A stretch of DNA of 64,000 nt from Achatina immaculata (Eukaryota; Mollusca; Gastropoda; Stylommatophora; Achatinidae), in the NCBI GenBank assembly GCA_009760885.1, contig CM019701.1, positions 36,470,697-36,534,696 on the forward strand, in the 5' to 3' direction. Shown here one piece after another: positions 34,166-47,400 of the stretch. Below the pieces are notes generated by a model. It saw nothing but the letters and a program-made list of their open reading frames with translations, did not search any database and was not told the origin of the DNA. The position numbers were made by a program, and so were the translations under genes. Positions within the stretch are counted from its first letter, which is position 1. Each line of letters begins with the position of its first letter.

Positions 34166-35342
34166 AACAGGGGTGGATCAGAGAAAATGTCGCGACGAGT
34201 GTCGATAATATTGGAGATTAGTAATATAAAGAATCATGTTGCTCACAAACAGCATTGTGACACAACAGAACACACGTCCTCAGTGATAAATATAAATTGC
34301 CGAGTTTAAATCGCTCAGGTTAGTTCTGCAACACTCATAGACCTGGTAAACAGCTAAAACAGTAACAAATAGGTCACAAGTACTGAAAGTTATGAATGTA
34401 TGGCAAGTTAACAGACATGGAAATGACGCTAAATGAGCGAACCCAGCAGGAGAAATCAAGAAAGCGACGATACAGGGAGAACATTCTGGATTATCGCAAC
34501 AATTTCACTACTCAAATGGGGAAAGAAAACAAACCGATAAAAATCTTATAAAGAATATCAAAAGTGCCAAAAAGACAGAACTACTAGTAGCTACCGTCTT
34601 GATCTAGCGGGCTTGCCGAAAGTTGGCTGAAACCTTGCATTCTGTTTTGAATCATGGACGGTTGGGGAAGTGTAACGTTATGCTTTTTTTTTCAGCCTTT
34701 CCCTGTTTTGCACGTGCAAGGCTAGCTGATTTCGTAAACTAGACCTTCATTCTTCTTTTTTCTAGCCTTTTCTTTTCATAAACTCATTATCCAGCGCTAT
34801 AGCCGAAGAAAAAGAGAGCGAACGAAATCAAGCGCCCTGGTTTGATGTGGCCAATAAAAGTCAGTGAGTGATATTTTAGAGATTCTTTTAAAATACTTAT
34901 TACACAACAAATCCCAGCAAGAGTAACGAGCATTTACAAAGATGGCATTGCTGTTTATGCTGCTGTAAGCATTTAACACACCATCCCTACTAGAGAATAG
35001 AGCACCCATACAATCGCTGCAGCGAATAAGTGCATTACTACATTACGCGATAGCCATCTGCATATATGGTTCATATTTAGCTTTCAATAAGAGGCTTTTC
35101 TCGGACTTTCATTTCCTAAATAAATCTTGTTTGCTATGGAGTTTTTAATGATGTTCATAATTAAAGCAGTTTTTAGGGATACAATACTAGCGTCACAGTT
35201 GTTATCACTGACTAAAGTTAAACGTATCAGGTATACTTCATTAGCTTGCAGAGTAAGTTTTGTCATCCTTTTGTCACCTAAACAGTATTGTTCCAGTCAC
35301 GGTGTTCAGCAGTTTAAGCTGTAACGCTAGGACTGATTTTGC
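34166..35342. other. No recognised feature
   Basis: Over 1 kb of AT-rich sequence. Nothing assignable on either strand. Confidence 0.4.
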
Positions 35343-35825
35343 ATTCATTCATTCATTCATTTGCACGTCCCTTGCGGAATTTTGCCTCCCAAACAGCACT
35401 CCTGTAGGCCTCTCGGTTGTAAGCAAGATGCCCTGCTGATGATGCATCCATTCACAGATCATCAACGATGTCTTGCAGCCATCTTCGTTTTGGTCTTCCT
35501 CTCTTTCTTTTTCCCATTATGTATCGTTCCAATACGGTCTTCTCTAAATTATCATGACGTTTAATGTGTCCAAAATATTTAAGTTTTCTCTCTTTAATCC
35601 TCTTTACTAGCCATCCTTCTTCAATATTAAGCTCTTGTAATATAGATATGTTTGTTCTTTTTTGTGTCCACTATATCTGGAGAACTCTTCTGTAGCATTT
35701 ACATTCAAAGGCATTTATGTGTTTCTCAGCTGTTTTGTTAAGTGTCCAGGTCTCACAGGCATATGTTGCGATGGGAAAGATGCATGCCCTTAAAAATCTT
35801 ATTTTTGTGGTTCTGTTTGTATTAT
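35343..35825 (-). pseudogene. LINE family C copy, CATT-type tail
   Basis: CATTCATTCATTCATT tail, then the FRKG...RREAY and KRKRG block near-identical to 18777-19100. It continues upstream with AYETWTLNKTAEKHINAFEC (35880-35671 frame), which is missing from the 18.8 kb copy. Confidence 0.85.
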
Positions 35826-36654
35826 TACTCAGAAAACAAGTGAAAGACTTCCAACAATATATATTTCGAATGTTAACCATACAACACTTTGGTACACTAA
35901 TACAGATGCACTGAGAACTGCGGTAAAAGTAGTTCCAGTAGAGTCCGAAGTGTTTAGTGTAGTTTACAAAAATGACAGAAAAAATTAAAAGTTAGGAGGA
36001 ATAACAAAAGAAAGCAATGAGATGAGCACCTAGAAATGTTAAACAAACAGCAACAAATCAATATTTCGGGGATATCCTTTTATCAAGGAGGATGAAACAA
36101 AGGAAACAATAAACACGAAAAGCGTTCCTTGCTTGACGTTCTAAAAAAAGGATCTCTGCTAGTTAATGAAGTATTTCATTGTTTTATTTTCTGTCCAGAG
36201 ATTATCATTTGTTCTTCTGTATTTCACTATTCTTCTGCTAATTTAAATTTTGAATTTTCCATTGTGGATATGTACCAGATGTATGAACATTTTCGTTCAT
36301 TCTAGCGCTGATGCACCTCGGTGTTAAGAGTTTCATCAACCTTTGCAAGTCCAGTTTTGCTGTTCCATTTCACAGAACATATCACGTTGCTGTGCTGTCT
36401 CTTCGGCCGAGGGGGGGAGTTGGTCGTAATAACCCACCGATAATAGTCGTCTTTCGCTATGAAAGTGTTGGAACACCAGCACTGCATAAAACTGAGAGTG
36501 GGTTACAGTGGTAAGCTTGAAGACCGAAAATTGATCCTTGCAGAATCCACCACTGTGTAACCATCGCAACCCTTGCTTATTTAACCAGGCCCAGATAATC
36601 GTATTGTCGCTCTAGCTGTCCTCTTCTGCGTTCCCCTCTAAAAGCAGTGACTGT
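35826..36654. other. No recognised feature
   Basis: The short open frames at 36300-36570 show no domain. GGGGGGG at 36410-36417. Confidence 0.4.
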
Positions 36655-36870
36655 GTTAGAGGGTAATGCACGTGCCATTAGCTCGACGACGCATCCGACT
36701 TTGGCATGGCTTATTTTTAGGTAAAGTAAGAGAACAAATATTGTAGGATTAAACCTCGAAAAAATAGTAGGCAAGAGAATTACCTGGGATTCGAACACCG
36801 ACTCCGGTAGGACGAGCAGCCGTCTAGCCACGAGAGAACAGCGTACTATCGACTTAGCCAACTAGCACCC
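36655..36870 (-). mobile_element. tRNA-derived SINE S2
   Basis: On the minus strand: TTGGCTAAGTCGATAGTACG (A box), a CTCTCGTGGCTAGACGGCTG insert, then GTGTTCGAATCCCAGGTAA (B box). 48519-48710 is a plus-strand copy with the same order. Confidence 0.85.
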
Positions 36871-36884
36871 CAATAAAAGGTGTT

Positions 36885-37715
36885 TTGTTGACATAGTCTT
36901 TAGTAACTGCTCAGCAGACATGAGAGATCGTGACACCCGGAAAGAAACGATGTCGTGACACACAGACCTCTCTTTCTTCGGCCTGCAGTGTTCCACTTGA
37001 TATGTTGTTTTGGGATTCTCTTTATTCTCATCACGTGACCGACATATGTCCATCTCTTTTTCTTGATCACCTATGAGACAGGTTGTTGTTCGCTCATGTG
37101 CCTTATCACTGCGTTGTTATTGAATTCGTTCCACTTTATACTGAATATTTTCCTTAGGCATTTGTTTTCAAAAGAGTCTAATTTGTTGTCTATTTCTTTA
37201 GTTGTTTTCCAGCTTTCGCATACATAAATGAGGGTGGATATTAAATTTGAATTGGATAATCTTAATTTGGCTTTTGTGCTTTTAACTTTTGAGTGCCATA
37301 TGTTATAAAAATTCTTGAAGGTCAATGCTACTTTTGCAATTCTAATTCTAACTTCCTTTCTAGTGTCACAATCCTGGTCTATGTAGCTGCCGAGGTATGC
37401 AAATTGGTATACTTCTTCAACAGCTGTTCCTTCTACGTATTTTTTCCTTCGTTATTAATGGGAAGTTTCATTATTTTTGTTTTTTCCTTTTTAATTTTAA
37501 GTCCTATTTTGCTAGCCAATGAAGACAGGGCACCTGTTTTTTTCTTGCATCGAATTCACATTGTCACTGTTAAGAGATATGTCATCTGCAAAATCACGAT
37601 CTTCTAGTTGGGTCCCATGTACCTAATCGGTGCCAATTTTACCCGTGTAGCATTTTTTTTTCATTATAAAGTCTATAGCAATTCCAAAAAGCAAAGGAGA
37701 TAGTTCAGCGGCGCT
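36885..37715 (-). pseudogene. LINE family B reverse-transcriptase fragment
   Basis: From high to low coordinates the minus strand reads LSPLLFGIAIDFIM (box B side), LEDRDFADDISL (catalytic FADD), VEEVYQFAYLGSYID, LISTLIYVCESWKTTKEIDN, a NKCLRKIF block and NPKTTYQVEH. Frame breaks occur between blocks. The terminal MKTW segment seen in other family B copies is truncated here. Confidence 0.85.
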
Positions 37716-38352
37716 TTGTTTTAAACAAGCAAAAAAGAAAATGTAAACGCGATGAGCACATGATCTCCTTTCCCTGTTAAATAAGGCCAGAAATAAAGCT
37801 ATGAAACATAAATTAAAGAAGGTACTTTGAAGTATACTATATTCTCTGCATTTTATATCACGTGTTTAAGTTCGTATTGTTAGGCAGCTTTCAAGCACGT
37901 TCTTGCAGTTCTTCAAATCTCTCATGAGCAGATTTGTGTTACTATCTCAGCAGAAGTGAAATTCTCAAAGCATAAGTCTTGATCTTGAACATAACTTAGT
38001 TATGACTATTTGTAAGAAAGAAATGAGGTTTGCAAAAGAAAGAAATAATTTTTCATTGCTTTAACAGTCCCCACTAACAGCAGCACTGAAATTACCACTA
38101 CCACATTTTGCACCCTCCCCCCCACATCAGTGCTGCTGACATCAGTCATCTCAGATACATGGATGTGAGAGCCTTGATAAATGTTAGTGAAAACACTTAT
38201 AGGCATCCCACTGAATGATGCTGAAAAACAGCAGAAAAGAATTAAGCTATTACACCTGTTATGTTTTTTGGTCTCTTTAAAGCTTCAGTCATTAATCTGC
38301 AACTAATAGAGACTGGAAGTGAAACAAGAAGTTTAGACCCTTAAAAATCAGG
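37716..38352. other. Upstream flank of the nuclear-receptor coding exons
   Basis: No transposon recognised. A pyrimidine-rich TTTTTTGGTCTCTTTAAAG (about 38264-38282) could be an acceptor before the first coding exon. Confidence 0.35.
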
Positions 38353-38412
38353 ATGGCTGAACTAATGAAGTTGCTGGATTCCAATGGGGCTTTCAAATCA
38401 GACCTGTTGGAG
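38353..38412 (+). CDS. Nuclear receptor exon 1 (or first visible exon)
   Basis: MAELMKLLDSNGAFKSDLLE, ending at a strong donor GAG|GTGAGT, phase 0. An in-frame TGA at 38320-38322 lies upstream, so the ATG can be the start if the exon is not entered by splicing. An AATCAG|G acceptor just before the ATG is the alternative, placing this exon after a DBD. Confidence 0.6.
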
Positions 38413-41400
38413 GTGAGTATTACATATAGGTAGTGTCATGATTGCTTTCAGCATCACAAGCATTAGCTAATGCAGTTAGACGCATAAACAAACAAACATG
38501 ACATAAGAGGAAGCAAAATCAATTATAAAAACAACATTCAAGAATAAATGGACAAGAGACCACCAGAAAAATTAGTGCTAACTGCCAACTCAGCAACGAG
38601 GAGCAAGTGATCAATTCTGATGGCTCTGCACCAGTCACAACAGGCTTAGGTACCTTCAACAGGACCAAGGTTGGCCTGACTGACATGTGCACGTGTGGCA
38701 CTGGCAGGATGATGGGAGAACATACTCTGCCCAACATGTGAGGTGCAGAGAAAATAGATGTGGCCAACATGTGAGGTGCAGAGAAAATAGATGTGGCCAA
38801 CATTTGAGGTGCAGAGAAAATAGATGTGGCCAACATGTGAGGTGCAGAGAAAATAGATGTGGCCAACATTTGAGGTGCAGAGAAAATAGATGTGGCCAAC
38901 ATTTGAGGTGCAGAGAAAATAGGTGTGCCCAACATGTGAGGTGCAGAGAAAATAGATGTGCCCAACATCTGTACCAGTTCAACAAAAACTATATGGTAAT
39001 GTACAACAGCTACAGCTGACCACCAAGTACTTCAAAACTATGGACAGTGAAGTCTGAGAATGACTGAAGAAGGAGACATAAAATAAATCATTTTTTAAAT
39101 TAACTTTATTGTCAAAGAAGCGTTAAATAATTTCAAATAAAATCATATGTATAGAATTTGTGATCATAACTTGTTATACGTTATGAGTTTTACAATAAAG
39201 ATGGAAGATTTGGTTAAAACAGCATTTGAAGCCCAGCATGTCTAATGGATTATTATTTACCATGTTGTAACAATAAGTATGAACTAGAACTTGATCAGAG
39301 TGAAGATAATAAGGGTAGTGGTTTACCTACAGCATAGTCGGCATAAGTGATGTGCAGTCATAAATAAATAATTAATTTCTGTTATGCTTCAGGTTATCTG
39401 TCTACTCTGTCATAACTGTCATTCTGGTGTTGTTACCCCTGTCACATAACAATCTCTATTTTTCATACAATCATAATTATTTCTGTGAAATTATTTATTT
39501 TAAACTATTCAAACTATCTCTGCTTAGCCATTGAAAGTAATGCAAATTTTATAGTACATCTTTAAAAAAGTATTGGCGTCTTAAAATTTATTGCTTTAAA
39601 TTAATGGCATGTTGCTATAGGTAAATGACCATCTCAGGAATATCTCAGGAATTATTTCCCTTGTGATTGCTTGTTTATTCTCTATTATGTAGGAGAGACA
39701 TTATTCATGAAATCCAGGAAACTCTCTACTGTAGAGAGCAGAACAACAACACAACTACCTGGATCACCAGAGGAAGTACCCCCCCCCCCCTTCAGACAAG
39801 TGTTTTGGACCAATTAAACTCCTGACACTAAGGGAGGCAGGCCCACCCCCACCCCACCCCCAACACCCCACCACCAAAGACTCCACTCCCCCCCCCCCAC
39901 ACCCCAGGTCATGACTACCAGGGATCTGAGTTTTTTTCACTTTTTTTTTAAACTGTCCTGTTCTGGGACTGAACCATGGTCTTTCAAGTGGCATTGCACC
40001 TTGGACTGCATGCAAGCCACTCTGCCATGGGGAACATATTTATTCTTGCTATTTTGTATAAAAAGTGATTTATGTATTCACAGAGTATTCTATCTCCTGT
40101 ACTGCACCATCCTGGACAGACTTCCCAATCAACATCATCATCTATCTTCCCAACAACACCTGTCTCAGATGTCAATGTGAACATTAGCTCCTCCATGATG
40201 AGTTCCTCCATGACAGAACCTTTAAGCCCACCAGAAACAACATCTGCTGACAACATAAATGTCTGTGATAACGTGACTTCTACAAGTCCAGGTAAAAATC
40301 TTATGGTAATTGCAGAAGAAATAGGATTACTTATAGCACAATGTGTATAATTCGCAAACAGTCATATCAAATATTGTTATTTATCTCCCTGGAACCGCAA
40401 GCAGGATGTTCATTGTAGCTGATATGGTGAAGATGTTGAAGCATATTGTGTCAGATGGGGATTAGAGTGGTTATTTTTGCAGACCTGGAATGGAGCTAAA
40501 AAGGCAGGAGAGGGTGCAGTGCAGATTCCACTGCATTAGTGATCTCAGCTATTTTAGCTAGTATGAGCCTGTCACTGGGGACACTGACAGAGAAGTGGGA
40601 TGGAATCTTGACTGGCTGTGGTTTGCAAATCCTAATATGACCAGTTAGTTATGGGTCACTGACCACATACTGCCACCAGTCATGTCAAATAGACAAGATC
40701 ATTTCAATTTTACTGGAGTGAAGACCGAAATGCTGTTCATAGCAAATTTAATGTATTTTGATTAATAATGTGTACATTGATAACAAACAGTATGCAAAAT
40801 AAAAGGGATCGCTAGGACGTAATTCTTCTGTAAATATAACATATAATTTTTTTTCTACAAATAATAACTTTCATTAATTATTAACTTTCGTTTAGTAATA
40901 ATTAATAATAAAGTAATAATTATTACTGCTATGTCACTCTTAAGTGCAGGGCTCACTAGACAATCTATTCAGTTTAATTCATTTTTAAAGGCTGAAGCAT
41001 TCATATAAGATATATGCATTTATGTGATGCTCTGGGAAACCATATTGTTCTTTGGCACTTAGTACTAGTTTCTTATCTAATACACAAATCTTTTCCCAAC
41101 AATTCTGTCCCCTGTGCATGCAAAATATCTTCTGAAAATTATCATTAAGTCAGGAAAATTCATATGAAGAAGTATTTTCAACACTGCAACATACCTAATT
41201 AGGTTCAAGGTCAAGTGAGAACCAAAACAACAACAATATGACTGATAACGGTGGAGAAGCCACACAGAGCACAACTGAAGACTTCAATATGAATTCAGAT
41301 TTTGGTTCTGGATCTCTCAGACAAAGGGTAAGTGGCCATTAAGTGACAAGAAACAAACAAACAGGCTGAAAACTGAGAAGAGATTCAAGTCTTTCTCTTG

Positions 41401-44400
41401 TGCTTAAATGCTCGGTTTGTTCCACTCTCCTTCCTCATATTTTTGTTTAAAACATCTTTCTTTATGTTTATTTCTCCTTAGCATTCTCTTTCACTAGTGA
41501 TTTTAGATCGTTTCATTCTGTCTTCACTAAATTTTTTGGGCATACTTACAGTAATAGGTGAAAGTCCCACAGTGATAGCAGAAAATTTAATTTTTACTTT
41601 TTTGCTGAGGTTTACAAATGATATCTACGGAACATTTTCAGAAGATCTAAAATGCAGCCTTCAATTTCAGCCCCCCCCCCCCAAAAAAAAGTGACAGTTA
41701 CAAGATTGCAGTTCTTCATTTTAAAATTACCAATCTGTAGTAATGATAGTGATGGACATATATTGGTCACATGATGGGAAAAACAATCAGAGAATCCGAA
41801 AACAAGCTATAAAATGGAACACAGCAGGCTGAAGAAAAAAGAAGTCGATCACATGATAAAGAAGACATTGTTAAAAGAGGCCAAATTAGTGGGCATAAAA
41901 TCCCTTGATGAAGTTGAAAAGCTCACCAAAAACATGAAAACTTGGTGAACTAGCATGCGAGCCCTGTGTGATATTTAATGGCATGGGAAGGATGTAAGAT
42001 ATAAGAAGTAATGATAGCAATAAATTATTAGACACAAATCTAAATCTTGTAACTGTTTAGACAACCTAGCTTCCAGAATTTGTAGATTATATATTATGTG
42101 AAGAAAATACAGAATTGTGGCTGATTTATTCACATTCTAAATAAAATTACATTAAAGAATGATTAAGAGCATATGATCACCTTGTGCTGTAAGAAAATTT
42201 TGTCATATAAAAAAAGCACTAATGTAGCTGAAAGTGGGCAAAAATAATTCGTAATGACTTTAGTTATCTCTAATTTTCTTTTAGACCGACACTGCCAGAG
42301 GTGTGATTGAACCACTTGAAGCCATATCTACTATCCATGACACAAATGCCAATGTTATGAATGTCACCCGCATTCTTTCAAAGGTAGTTTAAATGTCATG
42401 TTGAACTGTGTATGTTTCTACCAGGTATAACAGTGGTAATATACCTGAGAAAAACAAATGTCAACTAAATACTGCCTTTTTTTCCAAATTTCTATACCTA
42501 CTAATCTAAGTCCTGCAGCATTGCCTTGCCGTAGGGGTGTGAAGTGTTAGTGCCTTCACATTTCTAGTCTACTACAGCATTTAAGATAGGGATGCCAGCA
42601 CCTGACTCCAATTTTTTTAGGCTTGGTTGACCCCGGTGCTGGTTGGTCCAAAACAAAAAAAATCTATCCAAGTGCAAAATCAAACAAGGGACCTTCTGAT
42701 TGGCAGGCGAGTGCACTAACCTCTAAACACATTACCACCATGGCGCCTCTAAATACCTTCTTATATATCTTATGTCCTCCCCATGCAGTTAAACGTCACA
42801 TAGGACTCACAAGGTAGTTCGCCTATTTTTCCTGTTTTCGGTGAGCTTTTCAACCCCATCAAGGGATTTTATGCCTATTAATTCAGCCTCTCTTAACAAT
42901 GTCCTGTTTAGAGTTTCACGTGGTCTGCCTATTTTTCTTCAACCTGTTGTGTTCCACTTGATAGTTTGTTTTGGGATTCTCTGATTGTTTCTTCTTATCA
43001 TATGACCAACACATATCCATCTCCTTTTCCTTTTCTAAATACCTTACATTCTGTTTATTCTTTCATATTTAGAATGTTCTGATGTCAGAATCAGAAACAA
43101 AATAAATGTGGAAATAAGTTTTCATCTGTTTGGATTTAGAAGAAATAATGAAACAAGAGAAGTGATATTTGGCATTAGGATGATAACTGAGAAGTATATG
43201 GAAGTTAAAAAAAAATGTTTGTTCATTTTATACACTACACAAAGACTTTCAAGACATAAATAGCTGATGGAATGTCTGAAAGAGATTACTTGTACTTGTA
43301 CTTGTATGAACTACCTGTAACTGCGAACTGTTGTTCTTTGCAACCGATGCTGTAGAAATGTTGAGGCACAGCATTGTATTGACATGGGAGGGGGCTATGG
43401 CAGCTACTTTTTCAGTCCCAGAGTACAGCTAAAAAGCATGGGGTGCGCAATGCTTCTTTAGCAGACTCCACCACCATGGGGACTGTGGCGATCCCTGCCC
43501 CGTTAGCCAAGCTATGCCTGTTACTGGAGGTACCACAGAGAAGTGGGACAGGGTCTTAGTCAGCTATGGGTCACTAACCCTGATGCTGGAATATCAGCTA
43601 TGGGTCACTGATTACCTTATTGGGCATCTTCACCCCCACCCCACCCCCCACCCCCCACCCCCCGAAAGAGATTAATATTGATGGCAAAAACATCAGCCTA
43701 AAAAGCAACCTATACTGGCAATAGACATCATTTGTACAGTCAACATGAACTACTCTACACCAATAGACAGAAAAGAGGGATCAAACAAGGATGTGTTCTG
43801 TCTCCATGTCTGTTTAACCTTTATACAGAAAAACTATTCAAATAAATTCGAGAGATGCCTGGACTAAACATTAATGGAACAAGAATCAGTAACCTAATAA
43901 CCTATGCAAATGACACTATGCTGATGACAGAGAACCATAAAGACTTACAGAATCTAGTAACATGAATAAACAACAAAAGTCAAAATTATGGGCTAGGAAT
44001 AAATATCAGAAAGACAAATGTTATGGTAATCAGTACAGAAGAAATGAACCCATCTGTAATTATAAAATAAATGGAGGACTACTTGAACAGGTGAAAACTT
44101 TCAGATTTTTTGGACACATAATGAGAGGGTGGAAAATGTGAAAGAGAAGTTAATAGAAGGGTAGGAATGGCAAAAAACACCTTCAACAGAATGAGGAAGG
44201 TCTTTATGTCAAAACAAATATCACAGCAATTGAGACTACATATTGTAAAATGTTACTTATACTCAATATTCCTTTATGCTTAAAAGCCAGGACCTTGAAT
44301 AAGACAACAGAAAAGAAAACAGGCTCTTGAAATGTGGATGTATAGAAAAATGGAGTGTACCCCAAATTACAGAGAAGAAAACAGAGAAGTGCTAAACCAG

Positions 44401-47400
44401 CTGAAACTGAAAAGAGAAATACTGAAAATCTTAAGATCAAGTCAACTAAGATACTTTGGACATGTCAAGAAGTAAAATACTATACTGAGAACACTACTTG
44501 AGGGAAGAGAACAAGAGGATGACAATGACATAGATGGGTGGATAACATCAAGAGATGGATAGGACCAGCTTGGTCTAATGCACTATGAATTTGAGAAACA
44601 GAGCAGATTAGAGATTCATTATGGCCAACCCTCTGTGGTAAGATGACACAAGAATGATGATGAAGAGTGTCAGTGATGTGTTTTTCCATAGCTAGCTGTT
44701 TAATTTTCTCAGATGTTTATTTTTTTGTATTCTCTGTGTCTGTGTCTAAAAACAGTGTTCTTTTTGTCTAACTCACTCTCTTTTTTAAATTGGCTTTTTT
44801 TGTTGTCACAATTCTGTCTCTTTTTATACTGACTTTGTTGATAGTCACAAATGACTGCAATTTTCTTTTCCATTGCAGCATTCCAGAGATGACAGATATT
44901 TTTTTTCTGATCTTCAAAAGTACTTGTCATTCACAAAGGAACTTTAGAACATCTTAACTTACATTTAAGCTATCTTTAGTTTTTGAGGAACTGAATTTCT
45001 AATGAACTTCCTATTTGCTTGCTCATTGCTAACTTTAAATAGAAATACTGGCTATTACTACACACAATCTCATTTATGTTTCCTATCTCAGGTACAAGAG
45101 ACCCCATCAGAAACCCAACAGTTGTTAATGGATCAAGTGACAAATGCCATTGTTGAAGCACACATGAGCACAACTATTAATACTCATGCTAATGTAGCAC
45201 AGGCTAATGAGAGGATTCAGAGAGAAATAAATGAAATGGTAAGTATTAAGACTGAATTTCAAATCTATTTCCACTTCTTGAGTGAAATTTTTATTTGAAA
45301 GAAACTCACCCTTTCAATTCCATGTCTTAAACAAACCAGTTTAACATTTCAGTCTTGATCAGAGAATATTTAAATTGCACATTTCATAATCAAAATTTTA
45401 TTCAAAATTATTTGCAAGATAAAACAATTTATTAAAATTAGTTATCAGTTAATGGTTTATCAGAATATGATAAAAAAATGTAAATAAAATAAATTCATAA
45501 ATGATATAGAAATTGACTGGATTATTATTCACTTCTTAAAATCAATAGAAAATAGTTAAAATGCCCAAAATAGCAATGTTCTTATCTAGTTTGTAGATAA
45601 ACTGCATGAATACATCCCATAATTTCATTCTTTCATGAAACATTTCAAACTTGAAAAAAAATTATATCATGTGACCTTCGGAAAAATTTTGCAAAGTGAA
45701 TAAACATTTAAAAACTTGCAAGTTTTCTAAAATTTGGTTACCTGTATTTCCAAATAAAACTGAATGAAATGTACTGTCACTCCTACAGCCGGACTTGTAT
45801 TATCTTTCATTAAACGGCTCCAACTTATGGCAACATTTCATGACAGCCATGTTGCCAGAGATAACAAAAGTTATCAAATTCTGCACAAAATTGCCTGGCT
45901 TCCCTCAATTAGAACAAGAGGACAAGATTAGACTGATCAAACAGGGCTGCTTTGAAGTGATGGTCACCCGTTTCTGTTTGCTTGTGGACCACAACAAAGA
46001 GGAGATGTTTGACCCAACTCTGAAAATGAAAGCACCCAGGTAAATTAATATTTCTTATGGGGTAACTGATTTCAAATATATGTCATCACATTGACTGTAC
46101 AAAGCAATTTTATATAATTTAATTCATTATACCAGTTCAATTCTATTCAGTTCAAGTGCCATGCTGCATGGTGTAGGCAATCATTTCTCTCCACAGTTCC
46201 CTGTCTTTAGATTTGATTATGAGATCTGCTGGTGACTTTCTTCCTAGCCACACTGACAGCCCATCCAGTAACTTCTCTCTCTGTCTTCCTCTGTCTATTC
46301 TTCCCTCAATTTTTCCAGTTGCCACAGTGTTCCAATTTTCCTCTTCTCAGGAAATGTCCTATAAATCTTGCTTGTCTGTCTCTGATCTTTGCTATACTTT
46401 GCTTTTTAACTCCAACCTCTCTTAAGACTTCTTCATTGGTTTTCTTGGCTGTCCATGGTACCTTCAACATCCTTCTTATAAACCACATCTCCATGGCCTC
46501 CATTTCTCGCTGTACTCTCTTATACATAGACACTGCTTCACATCCATAAAACAAAATTGGCTCAATGTAACATTTAAGTACTCGGAATCTTATTTCCATT
46601 GATATGTTGCACAAGATGTGTCTCATTGTCTGGAATGCTGACTTGGCTTGAGCATGTCTGCTTTTTATTTCGTTGTGACATTTCCCATCAGTTGTTATAA
46701 TTGTTCCTAAGTACTTGAATCTATGAACTTGTTTCAGATTTGTGCCATCGATGGTAATGCTACATTTTGGTGTTATTCAATATACCAAACTCATTTGTAT
46801 TCTTTACCGTAATCTGCATGCCAGACTAATTCCTCATTCTGGAAGTTTAAGTAAAATATTAGATTTTGCAAGTGAACTGAATAGAAAACATAGCAGTATG
46901 TTAAAGGTACATATAATCTTTTAAACGTTTATTTCTTTAAGAGTCTCAGTCAGTCAGTCATTCGCATGTCTCTTGTGAAACTTTGCCTCCCTAACAGCAC
47001 TCCTGTAGGCCTCTTGGTTGTAAGTAAGATGCCCTGTTGCTGATGCGTCCATTTGCAGATCATCAGTGATGTCTTACAGCCATCTTCGCCTTGGTCTTCC
47101 TCTCTTACTTTTTCCCATTATGTACCCTTCCAAGACTGTCTTCTTTAGATTATCATTACGTTTAATGTGTCCAAAATATTTAAGTTTCTCTGTTTAATCT
47201 TTATTACCAGCCAACCTTCATTTGTTGTTGTTGTTCAAGTATGCACCAGACATGGCAGGAGACTGTGTGTTTGTCTAAAAAAAAAATTGGTACCTGCTAG
47301 AGAGACTGAATCTAAGCTATGGAATTTCTGTGTCATGACCTCGTTTCTTTCTGGGTGTCACGATCCTTATAACAGTATATTGGAACATTTACTGTTACGA

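Noticed and set aside
38519..39019. 149- and 110-residue ORFs on both strands
   Set aside because: Open only because the minisatellite period is 33 bp; no start context, splice logic or domain.
39984..40256. Minus-strand ORF overlapping receptor exon 2
   Set aside because: Antisense shadow; the plus-strand exon has matching splice sites and phase.
44976..45298. 98-residue plus-strand ORF and overlapping minus ORF as independent genes
   Set aside because: The plus one is receptor exon 5 read into its introns; the minus one is its shadow.
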